DNA from: Chitinophagaceae bacterium UBA4407
GTDB taxonomy: Bacteria; Bacteroidota; Bacteroidia; Chitinophagales; Chitinophagaceae
Direction: 5' to 3'
Length of the DNA: 50,016 nucleotides
Assembly (NCBI GenBank): GCA_002390845.1
Contig: DGQT01000051.1
Span: 1 to 50,016, forward strand
Shown here: positions 26,236 to 33,766 of the stretch, in pieces
How positions within the stretch are numbered: the stretch's first letter is position 1
Layout of the letters: every line of letters begins with the position of its first letter
Translations under genes and position numbers: made by a program
Notes under the pieces: generated by a model
Database searches by the model: none
What the model was told of the DNA's origin: nothing
What the model saw: the letters and a program-made list of their open reading frames with translations, nothing else

Positions 26236-26298
26236 CTCAAGAATGCGACGCAAGAGAAATTTCATAGTAGTAATACAGTTCGGCTCAAAATAATAACC
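26236..26298 (+). repeat. Right arm bracketing rdgB
   Basis: Core CTCAAGAATGCGACGCAA (26236-26253) followed by the tail TTTCATAGTAGTAATACAG and TTCGGCTCAAAATA. It is complementary to 25451-25508 almost throughout. Confidence 0.9.
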
Positions 26299-26322
26299 TT
26301 AAATTTTTTACTGCAAGAATAA

Positions 26323-26754
26323 ATGGAAAGAATAAAAATACAATTACCCGAAACGTTTGCATTTTCAACGTTGATAAAAATCCGTATTACCGATTTAAAT
26401 ATGGGCGGGCATGTGGGCAACGATACTTTTTTATCGTTGCTTCATGAAGCAAGACATGAATTTTTAAAACAGCTTGGCTATGGCGAAATGCAATTTGAAG
26501 GCTTTGGTTTAATTATGAGTGACGCAGCTATTGAGTATAAGAAAGAACTGGGCCAGGGCGATACTGTAAAAATTTCTGTAGTTGCTGATGGTTTCGACAA
26601 ATACGGCTTTGATCTGTTTTATAGAATGGAAGTAATTACTCCAAATGAAAATTTATTAGCTGCGAAAGCCAAAACAGGAATGCTTTGCTATGATTATGCA
26701 ACTAAAAAAATAGTTCGGTTACCCCAGCAGGCTATTGAAAAATTAAAGGGGTAG
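26323..26754 (+). CDS. Hotdog-fold acyl-CoA thioesterase
   Basis: This 143-residue protein matches the 4-hydroxybenzoyl-CoA / YbgC-type thioesterases. It has the DLNMGGHVGNDTFLSLLHEAR block (24-44; usual form D-x-N-x-H-V-N-N), with the long helix after it and later strands GFGLIMSDAAIEYKKEL and DTVKISVVADGFDKYGFDLFY. It would cleave an acyl-CoA thioester in the cytoplasm; the acyl group is unknown. The usual catalytic Asp of this family is retained as D24, while the N-N pair is G-N, so the mechanism may vary. It is convergent with the aldehyde dehydrogenase gene, 9 bp apart. Confidence 0.85.
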   Translation: MERIKIQLPETFAFSTLIKIRITDLNMGGHVGNDTFLSLLHEARHEFLKQLGYGEMQFEGFGLIMSDAAIEYKKELGQGDTVKISVVADGFDKYGFDLFYRMEVITPNENLLAAKAKTGMLCYDYATKKIVRLPQQAIEKLKG

Positions 26755-26763
26755 TTAATTTTT

Positions 26764-28128
26764 TTACCCACGAATATGATATGCCTTTGGCTGCACAAAT
26801 GCACGGATGCCCTGGTAAGAAAGCGTGCTGCCCAAGCCTGAATGTTTGCGGCCGCTCCACGGCAAACCAGCACTTACCCTGTCGCAACAATTCCAGTAAA
26901 CGGTACCGGTATTTACCTGCTTCATAATGGCTTCGGCACGCTCATAATTTTTTGAATATACGGCGGCGGTTAAACCATATTCTGTATCCTGCATTAATTC
27001 TATTGCTTCTGCATCATCCTTTACCTTTTGAATACCCACCACGGGACCAAAGCTTTCTTCGGTCATTATTTTCATCTGGTGACTTACGTTTACAAGAACG
27101 GTGGGTTCTATAAAATATCCATCGCGGTTGAGCATATTGCCGCCAGCCAAAACAGTGGCACCTTTGTCTTCCGCATCGTTGATCTGTGAAATTAAAAATT
27201 CCATTTGTTCTTTGCGGCTTAGCGGACCAATCTCTGTTGCGGGCTGCATAGGATCGCCAACAACCATTTTCTTTACCTGTTCAACATAGCTATTTACAAA
27301 CTGATCGTAAATTTTTTCCTGCACATAAATTCTTTCAACAGCGCAACAGCTTTGGCCGTTATTATAAACAACGCCTTCTAATGCAGCAGCCGCAACGTTA
27401 TCAATATTTTCAATATCATCCATCACGTATAAAGGATCTTTACCACCCAGTTCTAGCTGACAAGGAACAAGTTTCGGTGCCACTTTCTCAGCAATATATT
27501 TGCCTGTTCTGTAACTGCCGGTAAAGAAATATCCATTCAAAGGCAACTGCAGTAAGGCTTCGCCCACATTGCCTTTACCGATTGCTGTTTGAAAACAGTT
27601 TTCAGGAACCCCTGCTTTTTTTAAAAGCCTGAATATATGCAGGCCCGTAAGTGTAGAATATTCCGAAGGTTTATAAAACACAGCGTTGCCGCCAATAAGC
27701 GCCGGAATAATAACATTTACACCAACAAGAAAAGGATAATTCCATGCAGAGATATTTGCAATTACACCCAGTGGCTCATAAACAATTTTTTCTTTAGTAG
27801 CCCCTTCGGTTGTTACCCATTCTTCTGCCAGGTATTTTGCAGAATTGTCTATAAAATATTTAATGCGTCCACGGGCTCCGTTTATTTCATTGTACGATTG
27901 TTGCAGTGGCTTGCCCATCTCGCTGGTAAGTGTTTTTGCAAGCTCATCTTTCTCCTCATCAAGCAATGCATGAAAACGTGCAATACATGCAATTCTTTCT
28001 TCCAATGCAACTGCAGCCCACAGTGCCTGGCCATCTTTTAGCAGCTCGAATTTTTCGCTGATGCTTTCCAATGTATCTTCTGGTACATCTTCTATTATTT
28101 CTTCAGTTGCAGGGTTAATGATTTTCAT
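26764..28128 (-). CDS. NAD(P)-dependent aldehyde dehydrogenase
   Basis: The start is at MKIINPATEEIIEDVPED. The 454-residue product has the ALDH fold signatures: coenzyme-binding FYKPSEYSTLTG (151-162), general base Glu226 in QLELGGKDP, the nucleophile Cys261 in NNGQSCCAVERI and the late motif EESFGPV. It resembles succinate-semialdehyde and gamma-aminobutyraldehyde dehydrogenases. It ends an operon with a class I amidotransferase and an iron alcohol dehydrogenase. Together they could oxidise an alcohol to an aldehyde and acid and remove a gamma-glutamyl group, as in the Puu pathway. Exact substrate unknown. A repeat element separates it from the amidotransferase gene. Confidence 0.9.
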   Translation of the reverse strand: MKIINPATEEIIEDVPEDTLESISEKFELLKDGQALWAAVALEERIACIARFHALLDEEKDELAKTLTSEMGKPLQQSYNEINGARGRIKYFIDNSAKYLAEEWVTTEGATKEKIVYEPLGVIANISAWNYPFLVGVNVIIPALIGGNAVFYKPSEYSTLTGLHIFRLLKKAGVPENCFQTAIGKGNVGEALLQLPLNGYFFTGSYRTGKYIAEKVAPKLVPCQLELGGKDPLYVMDDIENIDNVAAAALEGVVYNNGQSCCAVERIYVQEKIYDQFVNSYVEQVKKMVVGDPMQPATEIGPLSRKEQMEFLISQINDAEDKGATVLAGGNMLNRDGYFIEPTVLVNVSHQMKIMTEESFGPVVGIQKVKDDAEAIELMQDTEYGLTAAVYSKNYERAEAIMKQVNTGTVYWNCCDRVSAGLPWSGRKHSGLGSTLSYQGIRAFVQPKAYHIRG

Positions 28129-28148
28129 TATTTCAAGATTGTTTGTAC

Positions 28149-28256
28149 TTATATGTGTTGATACCGGCATTGGTTTTCATAGCATCATCCTTGCGTCGCA
28201 ATCACTTTATCTGCATATAAATAATCATCCTTAGCTTCATAAAGCAATGGGCTTAA
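28149..28256 (+). repeat. CAAT-type left arm with a core-less right-arm tail
   Basis: The flank GATACCGGCATTGGTTTTCA leads to TTGCGTCGCAAT at 28191-28202. TTAGCTTCATAAAGCAATGG (28231-28250) then resembles the right-arm tail, but the right core itself is missing, so this is probably a decayed or deleted full element. Confidence 0.6.
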
Positions 28257-28262
28257 AAAATT

Positions 28263-28979
28263 TCAAACACGCACCTCCTGCAGTTTTGATTTTTTTATCT
28301 CTTCAATAAACCTGTCCCGTATATTTTTTGACAGCGGTGCATCCTGAAGATGAAATTTAAACATTCTTTCCGGATGCCATTGTATTGCAAGAAAAAAAGG
28401 CTTGCTTGTTTTATCCTTCCATTCAATGCCTTCTATAAAGCCTTCATCTGATTTTGAATTTACCATTAACCCATTCCCCAATTTATTGATTACCTGGTGA
28501 TGCGCACTGTTGGCAACACTTCTTGTAACGCCTGTTATCTCATTCAATAAAGTATCGGGTTCTATAATTACGCCATGGGCTTTATCATGTGTTTCAAACT
28601 TGTGAATTTGATTTAATTCACCTAAATCCTGAACTAAGTCGCCGCCTAAAATACAATTCACCAATTGCATTCCCCTGCAGACACACAACACAGGCAAATT
28701 ATTTTCCTGGCTTTTCCTGAAAACATCTGCTTCAAAAATATCTCTTGCTTCGTGAAAATCCTCCGGTGCATGAGGGTAATCAATATTTGTATTATCGTAA
28801 AACTCCGGGTAAATATCTACGCCGCCTGACAAAACAATTGCGTCAAAGTTTTTTATATCTGGTTCGTTTTCGTCATCTGCAGAAATGCTTACAACTTCTA
28901 TATCATCCTGCTGTTTTAGCCAGCGTACATAATTGTCATGCTTTTCATCAAAGCCTGTATAGGTTAATCCAATTCTCAT
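28263..28979 (-). CDS. Class I glutamine amidotransferase / gamma-glutamyl hydrolase (peptidase C26, PuuD-like)
   Basis: The 238-residue product has the C26 layout: LSGGVDIYPEFY (50-61), the nucleophile Cys101 in VLCVCRGMQLVN and the catalytic His202/Glu204 in IQWHPE. Relatives such as PuuD hydrolyse gamma-glutamyl-GABA to glutamate and GABA. It is 12 bp downstream of the iron alcohol dehydrogenase gene and upstream of the aldehyde dehydrogenase gene, so gamma-glutamylated amine or aminoalcohol breakdown is a reasonable reading. A PuuA-like ligase is not in the window. Confidence 0.87.
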   Translation of the reverse strand: MRIGLTYTGFDEKHDNYVRWLKQQDDIEVVSISADDENEPDIKNFDAIVLSGGVDIYPEFYDNTNIDYPHAPEDFHEARDIFEADVFRKSQENNLPVLCVCRGMQLVNCILGGDLVQDLGELNQIHKFETHDKAHGVIIEPDTLLNEITGVTRSVANSAHHQVINKLGNGLMVNSKSDEGFIEGIEWKDKTSKPFFLAIQWHPERMFKFHLQDAPLSKNIRDRFIEEIKKSKLQEVRV

Positions 28980-28991
28980 TTATTCAAATCT

Positions 28992-30143
28992 TTACAATGC
29001 TTCATGATATAATTTTCTAAAATCTTCAAGTGTTACCTGCTTTGGGTTATTGGGGTGGCAAAAGTCTGCAAAACCAAGTTCTGCCAGGCCTTCAAGATGA
29101 TTTTCATTCACTCCAATATCCCGCAACTTTGTTGGCAAGCCCAATTCACCGTTTAACTCAAACAACCTGTTTACTACAGCTTCGCCTGTTTCATGTTCCA
29201 GTTCCATTGCCCTTGCCATCATCCTGAATTTATCTTCAAAACCGCTGATATTAAACCGCATTCCATAAGGCAAATTTACAGCATTCGCCAAACCATGATG
29301 TGTATCAAGCATAGATGATAAAGGATGCGCCAGCGAATGCACTACGCCCAACCCCTTTTGAAAGGCCACTGCACCCATAAGCGAAGCGATCATCATCTTG
29401 CTTCTGGCTTCAAGATCTGGGTTATTGGTTGCATTGGCAATGGATTCACTAATAAGTGAAATACCCTGCAGCGCAATGCCTTCTGCCATCGGATGAAAGC
29501 CTTTTGCAATATATGCTTCCATATTGTGTGTTAACGCATCCATACCGGTTGCTGCAGTTATGAAAGGCGGCAATTCCATCGTTAACATGGGGTCTGCAAA
29601 AACAATTTTTGCCAGCAATTTTGGTGAGAATAAAATTCTCTTTCTGTGGGTATCGTCCTCCGAAATAATGGCACTTCTGCCCACTTCGCTGCCAGTGCCG
29701 CTTGTAGTTGGTACTGTAATAAAATAAGGCACTTCGCCCGTTACATACTGATCGCCACCTATCAAATCATCATAATCAAATAAATCACGATGATGATTTA
29801 CCCTAAGCGCAACGGCACGTGCCACATCCATCGCGGCGCCACCACCAATACCAACAATACAATCACGGTCAGTAGCAACAAACATTTCACCCCCATGCAG
29901 CACATCGCTCTTCACAGGGTTTTTATGAATGTTCGAAAAAACCTCAACAGAAAAGCCTTTCGTTATAAGGTCTTCCTTAATTTTTTTAAAGAAATCAAGA
30001 CCTGCAACCATTGGGTCAGTAACAAGTAAGGGCTTTTTAAAACCCTTTGCCAGCAAATGATCTGGAAGTTCTTTTACTGCACCTGCCCCAAAGCGAATTA
30101 CCGTAGGAAAATTATATTGCCTGATTGTATTAAAGTCCGTCAT
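28992..30143 (-). CDS. Iron-containing (group III) alcohol dehydrogenase
   Basis: The 383-residue product has the NAD(P)-binding GIGGGAAMDVAR (98-109), VPTTSGTGSEV (144-154) and the metal site D202, H206 (TGMDALTH), H273 (HSLAHPL) and H283 (DTHHGLANA). It oxidises or reduces a primary alcohol/aldehyde pair in the cytoplasm. It is the first gene of the three-gene operon. A TAAGTTTG promoter element lies 23 nt upstream of the ATG. Confidence 0.93.
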   Translation of the reverse strand: MTDFNTIRQYNFPTVIRFGAGAVKELPDHLLAKGFKKPLLVTDPMVAGLDFFKKIKEDLITKGFSVEVFSNIHKNPVKSDVLHGGEMFVATDRDCIVGIGGGAAMDVARAVALRVNHHRDLFDYDDLIGGDQYVTGEVPYFITVPTTSGTGSEVGRSAIISEDDTHRKRILFSPKLLAKIVFADPMLTMELPPFITAATGMDALTHNMEAYIAKGFHPMAEGIALQGISLISESIANATNNPDLEARSKMMIASLMGAVAFQKGLGVVHSLAHPLSSMLDTHHGLANAVNLPYGMRFNISGFEDKFRMMARAMELEHETGEAVVNRLFELNGELGLPTKLRDIGVNENHLEGLAELGFADFCHPNNPKQVTLEDFRKLYHEAL

Positions 30144-30165
30144 GTTGATTTTTTTATTTATGTTC

Positions 30166-30173
30166 CAAACTTA
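30166..30173 (-). promoter_or_regulatory. -7 element of the alcohol dehydrogenase operon
   Basis: Minus-strand TAAGTTTG matches TAnnTTTG. No good TTTG is seen about 20 nt upstream; that position lies against the repeat left arm (30195-30213), which sits directly behind the promoter. Confidence 0.4.
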
Positions 30174-30187
30174 TGAATATAAATTTA

Positions 30188-30325
30188 GCTTTCCTTGCGT
30201 CGCGCTCTTGTACTGTAGAATTTATGGGGAGCTTTGTACAGTAAGCCTTTGCTGCTTTATAATCCAACCACCGAAGTGTGCGACGCAACGAAGCCAAATA
30301 ATGATCCAATGTTAGGCTAATAAAA
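30188..30325 (+). repeat. Full left+right repeat element, compact
   Basis: Left core TTGCGTCGCGCTCTTGTAC (30195-30213) and right core GAAGTGTGCGACGCAA (30273-30288) with 59 bp between them. The tail CGAAGCCAAATAATGATCC ... TTAGGCTAATAAAAA follows. It lies in the divergent gap between the alcohol dehydrogenase operon and the Fe-S protein gene. Confidence 0.88.
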
Positions 30326-30433
30326 AATGCATTAAATCAACACAGCACCAAATTACCATATTATCAAATTATTTGCCTGGCTTTAAAATTATTTACTACA
30401 CACACAATTGTTAGTTGCTTTTAAACAAAGCTT

Positions 30434-30441
30434 TACCTTAG
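30434..30441 (+). promoter_or_regulatory. Candidate -7 element for the Fe-S protein gene
   Basis: TACCTTAG differs from TAnnTTTG at one position. ATTG at 30407-30410 or TTG at 30415-30417 could serve as the -33 element. It would start a leader of only about 10 nt. Confidence 0.3.
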
Positions 30442-30458
30442 CGTTATAAGCCATAAAT

Positions 30459-31796
30459 ATGGAAATTATTTTTCAGATATTATTCGTTCTCCTTGCAGGT
30501 ATAGCAATTTGGCTGTTCACAAAAAAAGTAAAAGAGATCAGGAGAAATATTTTTTTGGGCCGGGCCGAAGATCTTAACGGCAACAGCCCGCAACGTTGGA
30601 AAAATGTTTTATTACTGGCACTCGGACAAAAGAAAATGTTCAAGAATCCGCTTGTTGCAGTAATGCATTTTGTGATCTATGCCGGGTTCATTATTATTAA
30701 CCTGGAAGTGCTGGAAATTGTACTTGATGGAATCCTGGGAAGCCACCGTTTATTTACCAATGTACTGCCACAAGGTTTATATGCTTTCCTGATCAATGCA
30801 TTTGAATTTTTAGCAGTTGGTGTGTTTACTGTTTGTGTGATCTTTTTAATAAGAAGGAATATATTAAAGCTAAAACGCTTTATCAGCAAGGATTTGAATG
30901 GCTGGCCCCGCAGCGATGCCAACTATATTCTTGTTACAGAAATTATTTTAATGACACTGTTCCTTACCATGAATGCTGCAGATACGCTGCTTCAGCAAAA
31001 AGGATATGGCCATTATGCGGAACACATTACAGGCAATTTTGCTTTTTCTTCTTTCCTGCATCCGTTACTGAATGGGTTTAGTAATGAAACGCTTTTTATA
31101 ATTGAACGTATTTGCTGGTGGCTGCACATTACCGGCATTTTTGCGTTCTTAAATTATCTTCCGTATTCCAAACATCTGCATATCATTATGGCGTTTCCCA
31201 ATGCGTATTATGCCAGGCTTGAACCACAAGGCAAGATGGATAATATGCCCGATATACAGCGCGAAGTGTTGTATGCCATGCAACCTGAAATGATACCCAC
31301 CGGCGATGCACCGCAGGAAGCCCCAAAAAAATTCGGTGCTAAAGATGTAACCGACCTTAGCTGGAAAAATCTACTGGATGCTTATAGCTGCACGGAGTGT
31401 GGGCGCTGCTCTGCCGCCTGCCCGGCAAACATGACCGGGAAATTATTAAGTCCGCGCAGCATTATGATGAAGACCCGCGACAGGCTTGAAGAAGTTGGCA
31501 AAAACATAACTGCCAACGGCAACTTTACAGATGATGGAAAATCCTTATTACACGATTATATTACTCCGGAAGAATTGCGTGCCTGCACTACTTGCAATGC
31601 CTGTGTAGAGGCTTGCCCCGTAAGTATTAGTCCGCTGGATATTATTGGCGAACTGCGCCGTTATTTAATTATGGAAGAAAGCAATGCGCCGCAGGAATGG
31701 AACGGCATGTTCAGCAATACAGAGAACAATTTTGCGCCCTGGAAATTTGCCCCGGATGACAGAGATAAGTGGGCAGAGGAAATGGTTTCTTTGTAA
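30459..31796 (+). CDS. Membrane-bound 4Fe-4S dicluster protein (HdrC/DsrK-like electron carrier)
   Basis: The 445-residue product has an N-terminal half of about 5-6 membrane helices resembling the NarI-type heme b module (segments near 5-20, 66-90, 106-131, 156-172 and 212-236). A cytoplasmic Fe-S domain follows, with two clusters: C311-x2-C314-x2-C317-x3-C321 and C376-x2-C379-x2-C382-x3-C386. The remaining C-terminus is about 55 residues. It would pass electrons between the quinone pool and a soluble partner. In many Bacteroidota a CCG-domain (HdrB-like) gene lies directly downstream, as I recall; here a repeat arm and a convergent gene follow instead. Confidence 0.85.
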   Translation: MEIIFQILFVLLAGIAIWLFTKKVKEIRRNIFLGRAEDLNGNSPQRWKNVLLLALGQKKMFKNPLVAVMHFVIYAGFIIINLEVLEIVLDGILGSHRLFTNVLPQGLYAFLINAFEFLAVGVFTVCVIFLIRRNILKLKRFISKDLNGWPRSDANYILVTEIILMTLFLTMNAADTLLQQKGYGHYAEHITGNFAFSSFLHPLLNGFSNETLFIIERICWWLHITGIFAFLNYLPYSKHLHIIMAFPNAYYARLEPQGKMDNMPDIQREVLYAMQPEMIPTGDAPQEAPKKFGAKDVTDLSWKNLLDAYSCTECGRCSAACPANMTGKLLSPRSIMMKTRDRLEEVGKNITANGNFTDDGKSLLHDYITPEELRACTTCNACVEACPVSISPLDIIGELRRYLIMEESNAPQEWNGMFSNTENNFAPWKFAPDDRDKWAEEMVSL

Positions 31797-31821
31797 CCCG
31801 GCAAATACAATTTACTATTTG

Positions 31822-31847
31822 GCTTTTGTTGTGTCACTCACTTGTAC
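31822..31847 (+). repeat. Left-arm repeat, core B, single
   Basis: TTGTGTCACTCACTTGTAC at 31829-31847, between the convergent Fe-S and epimerase genes. Its nearest right arm is at 33018, beyond the epimerase gene. Confidence 0.85.
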
Positions 31848-31888
31848 ATTCGGTTCTTTATTGGGCATGGTGCAGCAGGTTCATAATA

Positions 31889-32902
31889 TCACAGCATTTC
31901 AATGCCCAAACCCGGCTTTTGAGCAATGGAAACTTTTCCAAAATCATATTCAATTCCTGTTGCTGTATCTTCTGATAATAACAACGGCCCATCCATATCA
32001 ACATAATCAAGTTGGGGTAAAAATTGTGCAATGGCTGCACTGCCAATGGTGCTTTCATTCATACAACCCATCATTACTTTCATATTCAGTTCCCTTGCTT
32101 TTTTAATCATGCGAATTGCAGGTGTAATACCACTGCATTTTGTAAGCTTGATATTGATTCCATGAAAATGGTTTTGGCATTTTTCTACATCGCTTTCAAA
32201 TACGCAACTTTCATCGGCAAATAATGGAAGTGATGATTTTTCGTATAAAATTTTCATGCCTTCCCAGTTATCCTTTGTGAGTGGCTGCTCTACCATTTCT
32301 ACTCCAAGCTCTTTTAGCAGTGGAATTTTTACAAGTGCTTCTTCCAAAGTCCAGCCGGCATTTGCATCTACACGAAACACTGACTGCGTATGCTTTCTAA
32401 GCGCTGTTATTGTTTCAATATCATCGGGTGTGCCTACTTTTATTTTGTAAACAGGCCATGGCTTTGCCTGCATTTTTGCAATCATATTTTCAATACTGTC
32501 TATGCCGATTGTATAATCTGTTACTGGTGTGTTTTGCCATTCAGTATTCCAGAGTTTAAATAGTGGCTGGCGTTTCATTTGACCAAACAGATCCCAGCAG
32601 GCAATGTCTAAAGCACAAACCAAAAATGGATTTTGTGGAAGCAAGTGATGCAGGTAATGCCAGTAACGTTCGGGTTCAGTTAAGGCAAATTTTTCTATGA
32701 AATTCTTTTTCTTTTCAATGTCTTCGATCATTTGCTCTACCGTGATATTGTAATAAGTGATGGCTGGAGCTTCGCCATAACCTGTATATGGCCCAATGCT
32801 TAAAGACACAATCAATGAAGGTTGATGCGTTTTTGTTCTTCCGCCAGAAATGGTGAATGGATATTGAAAAGGTAAATTGATTTGCCGGTATTGTAATTTC
32901 AC
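31889..32902 (-). CDS. Dipeptide epimerase (L-Ala-D/L-Glu epimerase type, enolase superfamily)
   Basis: The 337-residue product starts at GTG: the codon at 32900-32902 reads GTG on the minus strand and no in-frame ATG precedes it before a stop. The capping domain (1 to about 120) is followed by the TIM barrel with K153/K155 (YKIKVG), metal ligands D179 (VDANAGW), E205 (VEQPL) and D230 (FADES), the NIKLTK motif at 250-255 and DMDGP near the end. It would epimerise dipeptides such as L-Ala-D-Glu from murein recycling. Specificity among dipeptide epimerases cannot be read with certainty. Confidence 0.9.
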   Translation of the reverse strand: MKLQYRQINLPFQYPFTISGGRTKTHQPSLIVSLSIGPYTGYGEAPAITYYNITVEQMIEDIEKKKNFIEKFALTEPERYWHYLHHLLPQNPFLVCALDIACWDLFGQMKRQPLFKLWNTEWQNTPVTDYTIGIDSIENMIAKMQAKPWPVYKIKVGTPDDIETITALRKHTQSVFRVDANAGWTLEEALVKIPLLKELGVEMVEQPLTKDNWEGMKILYEKSSLPLFADESCVFESDVEKCQNHFHGINIKLTKCSGITPAIRMIKKARELNMKVMMGCMNESTIGSAAIAQFLPQLDYVDMDGPLLLSEDTATGIEYDFGKVSIAQKPGLGIEML

Positions 32903-32987
32903 GAATGTTGATTTTCGGGTAAAGTTAAACTACGGATTACATGAATACACGAATTATACGAATTGCACGAATTGACTGGTTGTTTCA

Positions 32988-33125
32988 CGGCTGTTGAAAG
33001 CTCAATAAAATTGCTGTAGTATAAGTGTGCGATCCCGAAATAAATTCGGGACAGGCTGCCACTCTTCGCTTAAATGCTACTATGAAAACAGAACCTTGAA
33101 CCGAGCGTGGCAAGAGGCGATGCCC
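32988..33125 (+). repeat. Right-arm repeat with nested insert (subfamily C), copy 2
   Basis: The inner segment CTGTTGAAAGCTCAATAAAA and GTATAAGTGTGCGA (33019-33032) are a normal right arm up to the middle of the core. The insert then starts: the perfect hairpin TCCCGAA-ATAAA-TTCGGGA at 33033-33051, ACAGGCTGCCACTCTTCGC, and GAACCGAGCGTGGCAA. The same insert occurs at 1341-1430. Confidence 0.75.
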
Positions 33126-33176
33126 AAAGTATTTGTAGCCGGGCTCATAATTCAAAATACTCGATTCAGTTTTCAA

Positions 33177-33761
33177 CTAGCTGTAATATGGACTGATCAT
33201 TAAATAAATAATGGGGCCGGTTACTGCTACATAAAACCATAAAGGCCAGGTATATCTTGCCATTTTTTTGTGCGCCGTAAAATCTGCGATCAATCCGCGG
33301 TAGGCCGTGAAAAGAATAAATGGAAGTATAACTGCGGCGAGAAAGATATGGGTGAAAAGTATGACGAGATAAATAATTCTTAAGCTGCCAACTTGTAATT
33401 GCTCGCTTGCTGAGAGGACTCCATCGTTATTGATATCGCCGAATTTCGCTTCGCCTGCAAGTAAGTGATGGGCGATATATGAAACAAGAAAAATTACCGA
33501 AAGCACCAGCGCAGTAAGCATGATATTTTTATGAAGGATATACTTTTTATTTTTAACAGCGATTAAAGCGGCAACAAGCAAAATGGCAATCGCGGTATTG
33601 ATAACAGCATTGATTTGCGCGAAAATATGTACATCGAAACCGAGATTTATATTGAGTTTAAAGTTACTGAGCAACACAACTGCGGTAAACACAACTACCG
33701 AAAAAACCCATATTAGTTGCTTTGCTTTTTTATCATTTCTTTGAATGGCCGCCTGTAGCAT
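33177..33761 (-). CDS. DUF420 membrane protein with an EF-hand-like insert
   Basis: The 194-residue product has about five membrane helices (near 16-32, 48-68, 80-98, 127-153 and 173-190) and the family's conserved HH (98-99), FTH (136-138) and WPLWFYVAVTG blocks. DUF420 proteins (YozB/CtaM relatives) accompany cytochrome oxidase genes and are linked to oxidase assembly. Between helices three and four it carries D109-I-N-N-D-G-V-L-S-A-S-E120, a complete 12-residue EF-hand calcium loop that is not part of the usual core. It is the last gene of the respiratory locus, 5 bp after sco1. Confidence 0.88.
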   Translation of the reverse strand: MLQAAIQRNDKKAKQLIWVFSVVVFTAVVLLSNFKLNINLGFDVHIFAQINAVINTAIAILLVAALIAVKNKKYILHKNIMLTALVLSVIFLVSYIAHHLLAGEAKFGDINNDGVLSASEQLQVGSLRIIYLVILFTHIFLAAVILPFILFTAYRGLIADFTAHKKMARYTWPLWFYVAVTGPIIYLMISPYYS

Positions 33762-33766
33762 ATTTC

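Noticed and set aside
31684..32106. 140-codon open frame on the plus strand spanning the end of the Fe-S gene
   Set aside because: It runs in another frame across the real gene end, a repeat arm and into the antisense of the epimerase gene, so it is a shadow frame.
33033..33051. TCCCGAA-ATAAA-TTCGGGA as a stand-alone terminator of the epimerase or DUF420 gene
   Set aside because: It lies upstream of the epimerase gene start and far from the DUF420 start, has no T-run, and belongs to the nested insert shared with 1341-1430.
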